64,000 nt of DNA from Clostridium nigeriense (GCF_900086595.1 NZ_LT575472.1:525323-589322); one strand, 5' to 3'; shown: positions 38,551-48,850, counted from the stretch's first letter. Notes: generated by a model not told the origin, from the letters alone. Made by a program: numbers and translations.

Positions 38551-39114
38551 TTAGTATCCTGTTTTAAAAAATACATGTTGACCAATGAGTTTGCTATCTG
38601 CTTTTTCAACATCCTGCATCCATGAGCATGTAGCTATAGCAGGATTATAGAAAAATAAAGCCTCATTAGTTGGATCATTACCCTTAATAGCATCGTAAAC
38701 TGCATTGTAGCATTCTTCTGTTGGAATAACATTAATTTCTCCATCAATTACACAGGAGAATGCATTTGGTTGCAATATAACGTCTTTTACACTATTAGGG
38801 AATCCAGGACTTAACACTCTATTTAAAATAACCGATGCAACTGCAACTTTACCCTCGTAGGGTTCACCTTTACTTTCAGCATAGACTATTTTAGCCATTA
38901 AATCTAAATCTTCTTTAGTTAGATAAACTGCGTTATCATTGTGACTAAAAACTTGAACAACCTCTTCCTTTGGTGTATTTATTAAACTAACATTCAATTC
39001 TTCATTTAAATTACTCTTCCTCATTTCTGTGGTATTGCTATAAGCAAATACTTTAATATTAGCTGAAAATAAAAGGGTTAAAAATAAAATAGATAATGTT
39101 TTTAAATATTTCAT
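38551..39114 (-). CDS. SleB-type cell wall hydrolase (spore cortex-lytic family)
   Basis: A secreted Hydrolase_2/SleB-family protein of 187 aa. Residues 1-24 form a signal peptide (LSILFLTLLFSANIKVFA), then a linker, and the catalytic domain spans about 70-187 with the glutamate of AKIVYAESKGEPYEGKVAVA and the VLNRVLSPGFPNSVKDV region, ending with FYNPAIATCSW. SleB enzymes are lytic transglycosylases acting on spore cortex. This one lacks a peptidoglycan-binding domain, so it could also be a CwlJ-like or vegetative hydrolase. It lies downstream of the unknown membrane protein on the same strand. Confidence 0.85.
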   Translation of the reverse strand: MKYLKTLSILFLTLLFSANIKVFAYSNTTEMRKSNLNEELNVSLINTPKEEVVQVFSHNDNAVYLTKEDLDLMAKIVYAESKGEPYEGKVAVASVILNRVLSPGFPNSVKDVILQPNAFSCVIDGEINVIPTEECYNAVYDAIKGNDPTNEALFFYNPAIATCSWMQDVEKADSKLIGQHVFFKTGY

Positions 39115-39177
39115 AAATAACCTCCTTTTGGATAATATAATCCAAACATTATTATTACCAAAAGAAAAGTTTTAATA

Positions 39178-40173
39178 CTAATTATTTTTTAGTTTAGACT
39201 CATAGGACTTATAAACCTTTAATATATCATCTCTTTTAGAAAATGCATTTTTATAATATTTATTAATTTCAGAAGAAAGCTTTTCTACATCAACAGCCGT
39301 TTTTTCATAGATAACAGCTTCTTTAATGGCATTAAGATAAATTGGATAAGAGTTTAAGTATTCGTTTAAGTTTTCATATACTTCCATACAACCTTCAGGA
39401 ATAGAAATTGAAGCTGATTTTTCTTTTATACTATTAAAAAGCTCTTCTTTTTTTAAAAGATCATCTATAATTACATTTAAATCTCTATTATCTTCCCTAA
39501 CTTTATTTATTGCTAAGGTTAAATCCTCATTTAAGTAAGTAAAGTCTTTATTAAAACCTTCAAGGGTATTAATGAATTCTCTTTTTTGAGAATTGTTAAA
39601 ATCAGAATCTCTATTTATTTTAATTAGTGTATTTAAATAGTTATAAAAATTATCAAAGAACTTTAAGCTATCTTCTGAAAACCTAAGGTTTATTCCGTTA
39701 TCTTTTAATTTTAAATAATCTGATATGCAGTTTTCTTTAAAAGTATTGAAATTATTTAAAGCATCATTACTTCTAATAGATTTAGAATCAGATAGAACTA
39801 TTAAAGCATTGTTATATAAAGCAATAGTTGAATTTAAAGCATTAGATAAATTAGTTTTAATTGATGATATATCTTGGTTAAGCTCTTCTACCTCAGAAAC
39901 TTCTTTTAAAATATTATTAAATTCATCAATTCCATTAGATAAGACTTCCTTACTAGTATTTGTATCTATAGTAAGGTCTTTTATACATTTAGAAAGAGTT
40001 AAGTTAATACTACTTATATCCTTAGATAGATTTTTTAAGTATCTTTTTGTCCTATTTTCTTTTGAATTATATGTCATAAAAAATAAAGAAAATGATAATA
40101 TAAAGAATAAGGTTAAAAATATAATAACAATATTTTTATGCTCTTTAACATAAGTAAAAAATTTTTTAATCAT
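39178..40173 (-). CDS. Unknown single-pass membrane protein with helical extracellular domain
   Basis: A 331-residue protein that I do not recognise. One membrane helix lies at about residues 14-33 (IVIIFLTLFFILSFSLFFM) and the remaining 295 residues are predicted helical, rich in Lys, Asn, Ser and Leu in heptad-like patterns, which suggests a coiled-coil domain outside the cell. Only two cysteines follow the helix in the middle region plus one further on. Its stop lies 63 nt upstream of the SleB-type gene start on the same strand, so they may be co-transcribed. Confidence 0.7.
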   Translation of the reverse strand: MIKKFFTYVKEHKNIVIIFLTLFFILSFSLFFMTYNSKENRTKRYLKNLSKDISSINLTLSKCIKDLTIDTNTSKEVLSNGIDEFNNILKEVSEVEELNQDISSIKTNLSNALNSTIALYNNALIVLSDSKSIRSNDALNNFNTFKENCISDYLKLKDNGINLRFSEDSLKFFDNFYNYLNTLIKINRDSDFNNSQKREFINTLEGFNKDFTYLNEDLTLAINKVREDNRDLNVIIDDLLKKEELFNSIKEKSASISIPEGCMEVYENLNEYLNSYPIYLNAIKEAVIYEKTAVDVEKLSSEINKYYKNAFSKRDDILKVYKSYESKLKNN

Positions 40174-40327
40174 AAAATCACCACCATTAAATTCTCTTTA
40201 CATAAATTTATATTATAAAGAATCTTAAAATATTATTAAAAAAAGAATAAAAAAACAAAGTATTATACTAAGATTTTATTAATTGGTGTATAATTAATAT
40301 ATATAAGTAGTTGGGGGGGACCCTTTA

Positions 40328-41179
40328 ATGCAAGAAGTTTTAACATTTTTAAGTAACACATTAAAAAACATATCAATATCATCAATTTTAGATATAGTGG
40401 TAGTAGCCTATATTTTTTATAAGGGTTATTCCTTAATAAAAGAAACAAGAGCTGAACAACTTTTAAAAGGTATTATTCTAATGATTATACTTATACCAAT
40501 AAGTTATATTTTAAAGTTAGAAATGCTTAATTTTATTTTGAATAAGACTCTTACTGTAGGTTTACTTTCTGTAGTTATTATTTTTCAACCTGAAATTAGA
40601 AGAGCTCTAGAGCATATTGGAAGAAGTGCTTTTGAAGAAATTCATAATATTCAGGATGCGGAAAAGAGAAATATAACAGTAAATGAAATTGTTAGTGCTG
40701 TAGGTAATTTAGCAGAATCTAAGACTGGAGCTTTAATTGTAGTTGAGCAAGCTACTAGACTAGGAGATATATTAAATTCAGGAACTATACTTGATGCAAA
40801 TGTTACATCAAATTTACTTGAAAATATATTTGTAGTAAATACTCCGCTACATGATGGTGCAACAATAATAAGAAAAGATAGAATATTAGCATCAGGTTGT
40901 GTTCTGCCATTAACAAACAATACAACTATAGATAAAAAGTTAGGAACAAGACATAGGGCTGCAATAGGATTGTCTGAGATTTCTGATGCTATAGTTATTA
41001 TAGTTTCAGAAGAAACAGGAATTATATCCTTAGCTATAAATGGAAGATTAACTAGAAGTTATGATAAAGAAAAGTTAAGAATTATTTTACTTAAGATGAT
41101 GCAACATAATGATAAGAAGAAGGTTAAATCAGCTGGGGAGAAGGTGAAGGCATGGATAAGAAGGAAAAAAATAGATTAG
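40328..41179 (+). CDS. cdaA: Diadenylate cyclase CdaA
   Basis: CdaA (283 aa) makes cyclic di-AMP from two ATP and controls potassium and osmotic balance and cell wall synthesis. Three N-terminal membrane helices (about residues 12-85) precede the DAC domain (about 90-250), which has the catalytic DGA motif in TPLHDGATII and the RHR motif in GTRHRAAIGLSE. It has an unusually G-rich ribosome binding site (GGGGGGA). It overlaps cdaR by 28 nt. Confidence 0.96.
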   Translation: MQEVLTFLSNTLKNISISSILDIVVVAYIFYKGYSLIKETRAEQLLKGIILMIILIPISYILKLEMLNFILNKTLTVGLLSVVIIFQPEIRRALEHIGRSAFEEIHNIQDAEKRNITVNEIVSAVGNLAESKTGALIVVEQATRLGDILNSGTILDANVTSNLLENIFVVNTPLHDGATIIRKDRILASGCVLPLTNNTTIDKKLGTRHRAAIGLSEISDAIVIIVSEETGIISLAINGRLTRSYDKEKLRIILLKMMQHNDKKKVKSAGEKVKAWIRRKKID

Positions 41180-42408
41180 TAGTACCATTTATATGCCTTT
41201 TATTATCTATAGGCTTGTGGGTTTATGTTACAAATGTTGAAAATAAAATAAGAACAACAGAAATAACTAAAATACCAGTTGAATTAGTAAATTTAGATGC
41301 ATTAACATCATCTAAACTAGCATTGACTCCAAATCAAGAATTTTATGTTACCTTGAAAGTTGAAGGTAATACAAATGATATTAACAAAATAAAGAAAAGT
41401 GATTTTAAGGTACAAGTGGACTTAAGTGAGTATGCATGGAAAAAGGGAGAAAATAAGGTACCTGTATCCATTGTAGATTATCCAATAACAGTTAGTATTA
41501 GGAACACAAATAATCTAACTATTTCTATCAATATAGAAGATATGGTTGAGAAATCTATGCCAGTTACATCAGATATTAGAGTTACCACTAAGTCTGGATA
41601 TTTTGCTTCAAAACCTAATGTTACCCCAGAAGAGGTTAAGGTAATGGGAGCAGAGTCAGCTGTAAATAAGGTATCAAAATTAGTAATAACAGATAAAAAA
41701 GAAGATGTTCATGAAGATATAGTGGATAATTATGAAATAAAGCCTGTAGATGAAAATGGAAGTGATGTTTTAGGTGTAAATCTTTCAGAAAAAATAGCAA
41801 AGGTAGAAATTAAGGTTAGCAAAGGAAAATCTGTTAATATAACTATTCCAACTATAGGTCAGTTACCAAGTGGAGTAAAACTAAAGTCAATAGACAGCAG
41901 TAGAAAGTCAGTAGAGCTTTTAGGGCCAAAAGAAATATTAGATACTATTAACGAAGTGAATACTAATCCAATAGATCTTTCAACTATTACTGGAAATAAA
42001 GATATAAATCTTAGTGTAGTGTTACCAGAAGGAGTAAGTGTAGCTCAAGGTGAAGAGAATTTAACTGCAAGGGTTAATGTTATTTCTATGATAACTAAGG
42101 AATTTAGCATAAAGGTAAGTATAACTGGAGCTAATGAAGGAATGAAAGTACTTCCAAGTAAAGAAAATGTAAAGGTCACTATTAAGGGATATCAAGATGA
42201 AATAGAAGGTGTAGTTGCAGATAATATATTAGCTACATTAGATATTAGTGGTTACAAGGAAGAAGGAACATTTGATGTAGAGCCTAAAGTTAGTCTGAAA
42301 GGACTAAATGGTAATTTTTCTATAGAGGCTGTAGAAAAAATAAAGGTTACTGTTTCTAAAGAAATCGCACAAGTTCCACCAAACAATAATGAAAATAATA
42401 ATGATTAA
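41152..42408 (+). CDS. cdaR: YbbR-domain regulator of CdaA (CdaR)
   Basis: CdaR (418 aa) is the membrane-anchored partner that controls CdaA activity. One membrane helix lies at about residues 8-26 (VVPFICLLLSIGLWVYV), followed by about four YbbR repeats of about 80-90 residues outside the cell, recognisable by recurring segments such as IPTIGQLPSGVKLKSI and VELLGPKE-like ends. The start lies within the end of cdaA, so the two are coupled. In other Firmicutes glmM follows directly; here it is 6.5 kb downstream. Confidence 0.92.
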   Translation: MDKKEKNRLVVPFICLLLSIGLWVYVTNVENKIRTTEITKIPVELVNLDALTSSKLALTPNQEFYVTLKVEGNTNDINKIKKSDFKVQVDLSEYAWKKGENKVPVSIVDYPITVSIRNTNNLTISINIEDMVEKSMPVTSDIRVTTKSGYFASKPNVTPEEVKVMGAESAVNKVSKLVITDKKEDVHEDIVDNYEIKPVDENGSDVLGVNLSEKIAKVEIKVSKGKSVNITIPTIGQLPSGVKLKSIDSSRKSVELLGPKEILDTINEVNTNPIDLSTITGNKDINLSVVLPEGVSVAQGEENLTARVNVISMITKEFSIKVSITGANEGMKVLPSKENVKVTIKGYQDEIEGVVADNILATLDISGYKEEGTFDVEPKVSLKGLNGNFSIEAVEKIKVTVSKEIAQVPPNNNENNND

Positions 42409-42413
42409 TTAAA

Positions 42414-42469
42414 AAATATCATGTTTTGGTATTATAAGTTAAGTTACCAAAACATGATATTTATTTTTT
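42414..42469 (+). terminator. Terminator of cdaA-cdaR
   Basis: A perfect 18-bp stem (42414-42431 with 42445-42462), 13-nt loop, then T-rich tract. The A/T-rich lower part is symmetrical and may work both ways, but the neighbouring genes run in the same direction. Confidence 0.85.
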
Positions 42470-42542
42470 ATAAGGATATATGTTAAAATAAGAAATTGAA
42501 AAATATCTTTATAAAATATAATGATATAGAGGAGTAGATAAA

Positions 42543-44144
42543 ATGGCAATAAAAATTAATAATATAGCCTTAAGCATAGATGAAGATAAAGATTTATTAT
42601 TAAATAAAGTTTTGAAGAAATTAAAAATATCTAAGGATGAGGTGAAAAGTTTTAAGATAATAAAAGAAAGTTTAGATGCAAGAAAGAAGCATGATATTAA
42701 ATATGTTTATTGTGTGGAAGTAGAGCATAATAATGAGGAAAAGTTAGTTAAAAAACTTAAGGATAAAGATATAAAATTAGAAAATCCATCTTATAATGCA
42801 GAAATAGAGTTTGGAGACAAAGAACTTAAAAATAGGCCAGTAGTAGTAGGCTTTGGTCCAGCAGGAATATTTGCGGCACTTCTATTAGCAGAAAAGGGTT
42901 ATAAACCATTGGTGATAGAACGTGGAGAAGATGTGGATAAAAGAACAGAGACTGTTGATAACTTTTGGAAAACTGGAAAGCTAAATACTGAATCAAATGT
43001 ACAATTTGGTGAAGGTGGAGCAGGAGCCTTTTCTGATGGTAAATTAACAACTAGAATTAAAGATACTAGATGTGATTATGTATTAAGAGAATTAGTAAAG
43101 GCAGGAGCACCAGAAGAAATAACTTATATAGCTAAGCCACATGTGGGAACAGATTTATTAAAGGGAGTAGTAAAAAATATAAGAGAAAAAATTAAATCTT
43201 TAGGTGGAGAAGTATTATTTTCTTCTAAATTAGAAGAAATAAAAATAGAAGATGGAAAAGTAAAATCTATTATAGTAAATGGAAAAGAAATTCAATGCGA
43301 AAACTTAATTCTTGCTATAGGACATAGCTCAAGAGATACTTATGAAATGCTACATAAGGTAGGGGTATTTATGGAGCCTAAGGCTTTTGCTATAGGGGTT
43401 AGAATAGAGCATCCTCAAGAATTAATTAATAAGAGTCAGTATGGAGAAATGTATAACCATCCAAGACTTAAGGCTGCTGAATATAGATTAACATACCAAA
43501 GTGAAAAGTTAAAAAGAGCAGTATATTCTTTCTGTATGTGTCCAGGTGGAGTGGTAGTTGCTGCTGCTTCAGAAAATGAAAGATTAGTTTCTAATGGAAT
43601 GAGTTATCATGCTAGAGATTTAGATAATGCAAATTCGGCTTTAGTAGTTACAGTAGGACCAGATGACTTTGAAGGAGACTCACCACTAAGAGGTATGGAG
43701 TTCCAAAGACATTATGAAAATCTAGCATATAAGCTAGGTGGAGGAAATCATAAGGCTCCTGTACAACTAGTAGGAGATTTTATGAAAGATAAGGTTAGTA
43801 CAAAGCTAGGAGAAGTTGTTCCAAGCTACACAGCAGGATATGTTTTTAAAGATTTAAGAGAATGTCTTCCTGAGTATGTGGTTGAAGCATTAAAAGAAGG
43901 AATAATGGATTTTGATAAAAAAATTAAAGGTTATGGAAACTATGATGCAATTTTAACAGGTATAGAAACAAGGACTTCAGCTCCAGTTAGAATGAATAGA
44001 GATGAAAATTTACAAAGTGTCTCAGTAGTAGGATTATATCCAGCAGGAGAAGGAGCAGGTTTTGCAGGAGGCATAATTTCAGCAGCAGTTGATGGATTAA
44101 AGGTTGCTGAAAAAATAATACAAGAATACAAACCAATGAAATAA
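42543..44144 (+). CDS. FAD-dependent oxidoreductase (COG2509 type)
   Basis: A flavoprotein of 533 aa. An N-terminal domain of about 95 residues precedes the FAD-binding Rossmann fold, which starts with VVVGFGPAGIFAALLLAEKG (about residues 99-118) and has the second motif in IERGEDVDKR. The glycine-rich FGEGGAGAFSDGKLTTRI and SFCMCPGGVVVAAASEN segments and the C-terminal GEGAGFAGGIISAAVDG are characteristic of this uncharacterised flavoprotein group. The reaction is unknown. It has its own terminator and no obvious partner. Confidence 0.85.
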   Translation: MAIKINNIALSIDEDKDLLLNKVLKKLKISKDEVKSFKIIKESLDARKKHDIKYVYCVEVEHNNEEKLVKKLKDKDIKLENPSYNAEIEFGDKELKNRPVVVGFGPAGIFAALLLAEKGYKPLVIERGEDVDKRTETVDNFWKTGKLNTESNVQFGEGGAGAFSDGKLTTRIKDTRCDYVLRELVKAGAPEEITYIAKPHVGTDLLKGVVKNIREKIKSLGGEVLFSSKLEEIKIEDGKVKSIIVNGKEIQCENLILAIGHSSRDTYEMLHKVGVFMEPKAFAIGVRIEHPQELINKSQYGEMYNHPRLKAAEYRLTYQSEKLKRAVYSFCMCPGGVVVAAASENERLVSNGMSYHARDLDNANSALVVTVGPDDFEGDSPLRGMEFQRHYENLAYKLGGGNHKAPVQLVGDFMKDKVSTKLGEVVPSYTAGYVFKDLRECLPEYVVEALKEGIMDFDKKIKGYGNYDAILTGIETRTSAPVRMNRDENLQSVSVVGLYPAGEGAGFAGGIISAAVDGLKVAEKIIQEYKPMK

Positions 44145-44153
44145 ATATTAGAG

Positions 44154-44189
44154 AAAATTCTGAAAATTTAAGTTTTCAGAATTTTTTTT
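44154..44189 (+). terminator. Terminator of the flavoprotein gene
   Basis: AAAATTCTGAAAA (44154-44166) pairs with TTTTCAGAATTTT (44173-44185) with a run of T to 44189. Confidence 0.9.
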
Positions 44190-44230
44190 GTTACAATAGA
44201 AAGGAAAATATTTGTAGATTATATCATAAA

Positions 44231-44257
44231 TTGATATAAATTTAACAAAATTATAAT
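44231..44257 (+). promoter_or_regulatory. Possible promoter of ptb-buk
   Basis: TTGATA (44231-44236) and TATAAT (44252-44257), with a short 15-bp spacer, about 105 nt before ptb. Spacer length lowers confidence. Confidence 0.4.
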
Positions 44258-44364
44258 GTAAGAATAAGAATTTAGGTTTATAATAGTTTTTATAGAAAGA
44301 AAATTCTAAATTATTAGGTAATACTTAATTGTTAAAATATACTATAAAAATGAGGGGTGCAGAA

Positions 44365-45273
44365 ATGAGCAAAAATTTTGATGATCTATTACAAAAGGTT
44401 AATAATTGTGAAAAGAAAAAGGTAGCTGTTGCAGTAGCACAGGATGAGCCAGTGTTAGAAGCTATTAAAGCTGCAAAGGAAAAAGGCATAGCAGATGCTG
44501 TATTAGTTGGAGATTTAGAAAAGATTAAAGAAATAGCTAGTAAAATTGATATGGATCTTAGTGAATTTGAAATTGTTGATGAGAAAAATGTAAATAAGGC
44601 TGCTTTAGAAGCTATAAGATTAGTGTCATCTGGTAAAGCTGATATGGTTATGAAGGGATTAGTAGATACAGCAACTTTCCTAAGAAGTGTATTAAATAAG
44701 GAAGTAGGCTTAAGAACAGGCAAATTAATGTCTCATGTATCTGTATTTGAAATAGAAGGGATAGATAGATTAATTCTATTAACAGATGCAGCATTTAATA
44801 CTTATCCAGATTTAAAGGCAAAGGTTCAAATATTAAATAATTCAGTTGATGTAGCTCATGCTTGTGGTATAGAACTACCTAAGGTTGCACCAGTATGTGC
44901 AGTAGAAGTAGTTAATCCAGATATGCCAGCAACTGTAGATGCAGCATTAATGTCAAAAATGAATGATAGAGGGCAAATTAAAGGTTGTATAGTAGATGGT
45001 CCTTTAGCATTAGATAATGCTTTATCAGAAGAAGCAGCAGAACATAAAGGAATAACAGGAAAAGTAGCAGGAAAAGCAGATATAATATTACTTCCAAATA
45101 TTGAAACCGCAAATGTTATGTATAAAACATTAACATATACATCAAAATCAAGAAATGGAGGACTTTTAGTTGGAACATCTGCTCCTGTAATTTTAACATC
45201 AAGGGCTGATAGTTTTGAAACAAAGGTACACTCCATAGCGCTAGCTGCATTAGTTGCAGAAGCAAAAAAATAA
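44365..45273 (+). CDS. ptb: Phosphate butyryltransferase
   Basis: Ptb (302 aa) converts butyryl-CoA and phosphate to butyryl phosphate, the first step of the butyrate-forming branch that yields ATP. The sequence begins [19 protein letters not shown] and contains [16 protein letters not shown], and ends with [19 protein letters not shown] and SIALA, typical of the phosphate acyltransferase family. The ATG at 44365 has GAGGGG upstream; an earlier in-frame start at 44329 is less likely. buk follows after 25 nt. Confidence 0.95.
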   Translation: MSKNFDDLLQKVNNCEKKKVAVAVAQDEPVLEAIKAAKEKGIADAVLVGDLEKIKEIASKIDMDLSEFEIVDEKNVNKAALEAIRLVSSGKADMVMKGLVDTATFLRSVLNKEVGLRTGKLMSHVSVFEIEGIDRLILLTDAAFNTYPDLKAKVQILNNSVDVAHACGIELPKVAPVCAVEVVNPDMPATVDAALMSKMNDRGQIKGCIVDGPLALDNALSEEAAEHKGITGKVAGKADIILLPNIETANVMYKTLTYTSKSRNGGLLVGTSAPVILTSRADSFETKVHSIALAALVAEAKK

Positions 45274-45298
45274 AAAAGAATATGGGGGAGACTTTGTT

Positions 45299-46369
45299 AT
45301 GTCTTACAAACTATTAATTATCAATCCAGGATCAACTTCAACTAAAATTGGTGTTTACCAAGATGAGAAAGAGGTTTTTGTTAAAACCTTAAGACACTCT
45401 TCAGAGGAAATAGGAAGCTATGAAAGTATTTATAGTCAATTCCTATTTAGAAAAGAAATAATAGTAAAAGCATTAGAAGAAAATAATATCGACCTAAAGG
45501 AATTAAGCGCAATTGTTGGTAGAGGCGGTATGCTAAAGCCAATGGAAGGCGGAACTTACTTAGTAAATGAAACTATGATAGAAGATTTAAAAATAGGTGT
45601 ACAAGGACAGCATGCATCAAACTTAGGTGGAATTATATCTAATGAAATAGCTAAAGAATTAAAAATACCAGCATATATAGTTGACCCAGTAGTTGTTGAT
45701 GAGTTACAAGACGTAGCAAGAATATCCGGAGTACCTGAATTACCAAGAGTGAGTAAATTCCATGCATTAAATCAGAAAGCAGTAGCCAAAAGATACGGAA
45801 TAGAATCTGGAAAAGGGTATGAAAATTTAAATTTAATAGTAGTTCATTTAGGGGGAGGAGTTTCAGTAGGAGCTCATAAAAATGGAAAAGTAATAGATGT
45901 AAACAACGCCCTTGATGGAGATGGTCCATTTTCACCAGAAAGAGCAGGTAGTGTTCCAGTTGGTGAGTTAATAAGATTATGTTTTAGTGGAAAATATACT
46001 GAAAAAGAAATATACAATAAAATAGTTGGAAAAGGTGGGTTTGTAGCTTACTTAAATACAAATGACGCTAGAGAATTAGAAGATTGGGTAAATGAAGGAA
46101 AAGAAGAAGTAATAAAATATTATAATGCATTTGTTTATCAAATTGCAAAAGCAATAGGAGAAATGGCAACAGTTTTAGAAGGAAATGTAGATAGAATAAT
46201 AGTAACTGGTGGTATAGCTTATTGGAAAGAGCTTATAAGAGATTTAAATAGAATGGTAAATTTTATAGCACCAATAACTGTTTATCCAGGAGAAGATGAG
46301 CTATTGGCTTTAGCTCAAGGAGCTTTAAGAGTTTTGAGAGGAGAAGAGATAGCGAAAGAATATAAATAA
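45299..46369 (+). CDS. buk: Butyrate kinase (first copy)
   Basis: Butyrate kinase (356 aa) transfers phosphate from butyryl phosphate to ADP. Typical ASKHA motifs are [17 protein letters not shown] at the start, [18 protein letters not shown] (about residues 180-197) and [15 protein letters not shown] near the C-terminus. In the last motif the residue after AY is Trp where the second copy has Ser, so this copy has diverged in the C-terminal region. The ATG at 45299 follows GGGGGAG. A second copy follows after 18 nt. Confidence 0.94.
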   Translation: MSYKLLIINPGSTSTKIGVYQDEKEVFVKTLRHSSEEIGSYESIYSQFLFRKEIIVKALEENNIDLKELSAIVGRGGMLKPMEGGTYLVNETMIEDLKIGVQGQHASNLGGIISNEIAKELKIPAYIVDPVVVDELQDVARISGVPELPRVSKFHALNQKAVAKRYGIESGKGYENLNLIVVHLGGGVSVGAHKNGKVIDVNNALDGDGPFSPERAGSVPVGELIRLCFSGKYTEKEIYNKIVGKGGFVAYLNTNDARELEDWVNEGKEEVIKYYNAFVYQIAKAIGEMATVLEGNVDRIIVTGGIAYWKELIRDLNRMVNFIAPITVYPGEDELLALAQGALRVLRGEEIAKEYK

Positions 46370-46387
46370 TCATAGGAGGAAGTTTAA

Positions 46388-47455
46388 ATGGCTTTAAAAT
46401 TACTTATAATAAATCCAGGTTCTACATCAACTAAGATAGGGGTTTTTGATGGAGAGGAAGAAGTATTAGAAGAAACCTTAAGACATTCAAGTGAGGAGAT
46501 ATCTAAATACGAAACAATATATGATCAATTTAAATTTAGAAAAGATATAATAATTAATGTATTAAAGGAAAAAGAATTTGATATAAAAACTTTAGATGCT
46601 GTTGTAGGTAGAGGTGGAATGCTGAAGCCTATTGAAAGTGGAACATATAAGGTTAATGATAAAATGCTTCAGGATTTAAAGGATGGGGTGCAAGGACAGC
46701 ATGCTTCAAATTTAGGAGGAATAATTGCAAACCAAATAGGTAATGAACTGAATATACCAGCTTTCATAGTTGATCCAGTAGTAGTAGATGAGCTTAATGA
46801 AGTAGCTAGAATTTCAGGAGTACCCGAGTTACCAAGAGTAAGTAAATTTCATGCATTAAATCAAAAAGCAGTAGCAAAAAGATATGCAAAAGAAAATGGA
46901 ATAAAGTATTCAGATTTGAATTTAATTGTAGTTCACATGGGAGGCGGAGTTTCGGTAGGAGCTCATAAAAATGGAAGAGTAATAGATGTAAATAATGCTT
47001 TGGATGGTGAAGGACCGTTTTCACCAGAAAGAGCAGGCAGTGTTCCTGTAGGAGAACTTATAAAAATGTGCTATAGTGGAGAATTTACAGAACAAGAAGT
47101 ATATAACAAGGTAGTTGGAAAGGGTGGATTTGTAGCATATTTAAATACTAATGATGCTAGAGACGTATTAAAGTTAGCTGCAGAAGGTAATAAAGATGCA
47201 CAAATTTGCTTTGATGCCTTTATATATCAAATTGCAAAATCAATAGGAGAAATGGCAACAGTTCTAGAAGGAAAGATAGATAGAATTATATTTACAGGTG
47301 GAATAGCTTATTCGGAGAAAGTTATAGAAGAGCTAAGAAAAAGAGTTGGATGGATATCAGATATAACTGTTTATCCTGGTGAAGATGAATTACTTGCGTT
47401 AGCCCAAGGAGCCATTAGAGTAATTACAGGAGAAGAGGAAGCAAAAGAATATTAA
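46388..47455 (+). CDS. buk2: Butyrate kinase (second copy)
   Basis: A second butyrate kinase (355 aa), strongly similar to the first along its whole length. It shares [31 protein letters not shown] and [13 protein letters not shown] and has [15 protein letters not shown]. The pair therefore arose by tandem duplication. Both retain the active-site motifs I can read, so neither looks like a pseudogene. Different substrate chain-length preference or dosage are possible reasons, neither shown here. It is followed by a terminator. Confidence 0.93.
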   Translation: MALKLLIINPGSTSTKIGVFDGEEEVLEETLRHSSEEISKYETIYDQFKFRKDIIINVLKEKEFDIKTLDAVVGRGGMLKPIESGTYKVNDKMLQDLKDGVQGQHASNLGGIIANQIGNELNIPAFIVDPVVVDELNEVARISGVPELPRVSKFHALNQKAVAKRYAKENGIKYSDLNLIVVHMGGGVSVGAHKNGRVIDVNNALDGEGPFSPERAGSVPVGELIKMCYSGEFTEQEVYNKVVGKGGFVAYLNTNDARDVLKLAAEGNKDAQICFDAFIYQIAKSIGEMATVLEGKIDRIIFTGGIAYSEKVIEELRKRVGWISDITVYPGEDELLALAQGAIRVITGEEEAKEY

Positions 47456-47510
47456 ATTAAGGAATACTTATAATAATCTCTTAATTTAAATTATATTAGT
47501 TAAAATAGAA

Positions 47511-47545
47511 AATTAAGTATTTAAATAGATAATACTTAATTTTTT
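47511..47545 (+). terminator. Terminator of ptb-buk-buk2
   Basis: AATTAAGTATT (47511-47521) pairs perfectly with AATACTTAATT (47531-47541), followed by T to 47545. The stem is very A/T rich. Confidence 0.75.
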
Positions 47546-47611
47546 ATTTTTTATTGAGTAATAGCATAGGTTTGTATTATTATGGTAAAATATTTGAAAG
47601 GAGGGGATATT

Positions 47612-48442
47612 TTGATAACTTCGGATAATATAAAAAATAGGATAACTATGATATCAGAAATGAAAAATGAAAGTACCTTTCAAATATTAGAATATGATAG
47701 TTTACAAGGTGCAAGGGATTTAAATACAGCCTTACAAATAAAGTTAATGAAGGACTCTGGAATAAGATTAAAGCAAGTTAGGATTATTTTAGATGATAGT
47801 TCAGTTAAAATAGAAGCTGGTGCTTTAAGTTATATGAAGGGGAATATAGATATTATTACGAAAACTGGTGGTATAGTTGGTTTAGGAAAAAAGCTATTTT
47901 CTAGTAAGGTAACAGGAGAATCAATGTTTAAACCTGTGCTTAGAGGAACTGGTGAAGTGTTTTTAGAATCTAGTTTTGGATATTTTACATTAATAGAATT
48001 AGAAGATGAAGAAATAATAATAGATGATAAGTTGTTTTACGCTTGTGAAGAAGGAATAGAAGTTGAACCTATAATGCAGAAAAATATTTCTTCCATGTTT
48101 TTTGGAAAAGAAGGCCTTTATCAAACTAAGCTAAGTGGTAGTGGTATAGTAGTTTTAGAAATACCAGTACCTGAAAAGGAAATACTAAGATGTAAGATAT
48201 TTAGAGATACTCTAAAGGTGGATGGAAATTTTGCTATTCTAAGAAGTGGAAATATAGAATTTACAGTAGAAAAGTCAGGTACTACCCTTGTTGGAACTGC
48301 CATAAATGGAGAAGGGTTACTTAATGTTTATAATGGAACTGGAGAAGTATGGTTAGTTCCAACTAGTTCTATCTATGATACTTTAAAAGAAAGTGGATTA
48401 AAGGATTTAAAAGATATTGATGAAGATATTTTAGAGGAATAA
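47612..48442 (+). CDS. AIM24/TIGR00266 family protein
   Basis: A 276-residue member of the AIM24 (TIGR00266) family of beta-rich proteins of unknown biochemical function. Characteristic glycine-rich repeats are AGALSYMKGNIDIITKTGG, RGTGEVFLESSFGYFTLIEL and GSGIVVLEIPV. I place the start at the TTG at 47612, because AAAGGAGGGG lies 6 nt upstream; the in-frame ATG at 47582 has none. It is probably cytoplasmic (no signal peptide). Neighbours give no hint of its job. Confidence 0.82.
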   Translation: MITSDNIKNRITMISEMKNESTFQILEYDSLQGARDLNTALQIKLMKDSGIRLKQVRIILDDSSVKIEAGALSYMKGNIDIITKTGGIVGLGKKLFSSKVTGESMFKPVLRGTGEVFLESSFGYFTLIELEDEEIIIDDKLFYACEEGIEVEPIMQKNISSMFFGKEGLYQTKLSGSGIVVLEIPVPEKEILRCKIFRDTLKVDGNFAILRSGNIEFTVEKSGTTLVGTAINGEGLLNVYNGTGEVWLVPTSSIYDTLKESGLKDLKDIDEDILEE

Positions 48443-48544
48443 ATGCTTTACTCTGATATAGTTGTAAATTGTAAATAGTAAAGATATAATTCTATTTATA
48501 AAGTAAGTATTCAAAAGATGATACTAAAGTTAGGAGTGAGTTAT

Positions 48545-48850
48545 ATGGGTATAGTTGAAAGTAAGCTAAAAAACCCTGAATTAGATTTGTTTTTTAAGGC
48601 TGTTTTAGAACTAAAAACTATAGATGAATGTTATAGCTTCTTTGAAGATGTTGCAACTATAAATGAATTAAAAGCATTAGCACAGAGAATTCATGTTGCA
48701 AAGTTATTAAAGGATAAAAAGGTTTATACAGAAATAGTAGAAAAAACTAAGGCTAGTACAGCTACTATAAGTAGAGTTAATAGATGTTTGAATTATGGTA
48801 CTGGCGGATATGAATTAATTTTAAATAGGTTAGAAAAAATTAAGAAATAA
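48545..48850 (+). CDS. YerC/YecD family TrpR-related protein
   Basis: A 101-residue helical protein of the TrpR-like YerC/YecD family (TIGR02531). The helix-turn-helix is in ATINELKALAQRIHVAKLLK and AKTSTATISRVNRCLNYG-like sequence (TKASTATISRVNRCLNYGT), with a conserved GTGGY end. Members are assumed to be DNA-binding regulators, but their targets are unknown. The ATG at 48545 has GGAGTGAG upstream. It lies just before glmM. Confidence 0.88.
   Translation: MGIVESKLKNPELDLFFKAVLELKTIDECYSFFEDVATINELKALAQRIHVAKLLKDKKVYTEIVEKTKASTATISRVNRCLNYGTGGYELILNRLEKIKK

Noticed and set aside
39725..40153. Plus-strand open frame of 142 codons opposite the unknown membrane protein gene
   Set aside because: The minus-strand frame is longer, has a clear membrane anchor and better codon use, so the plus frame is taken as its shadow.
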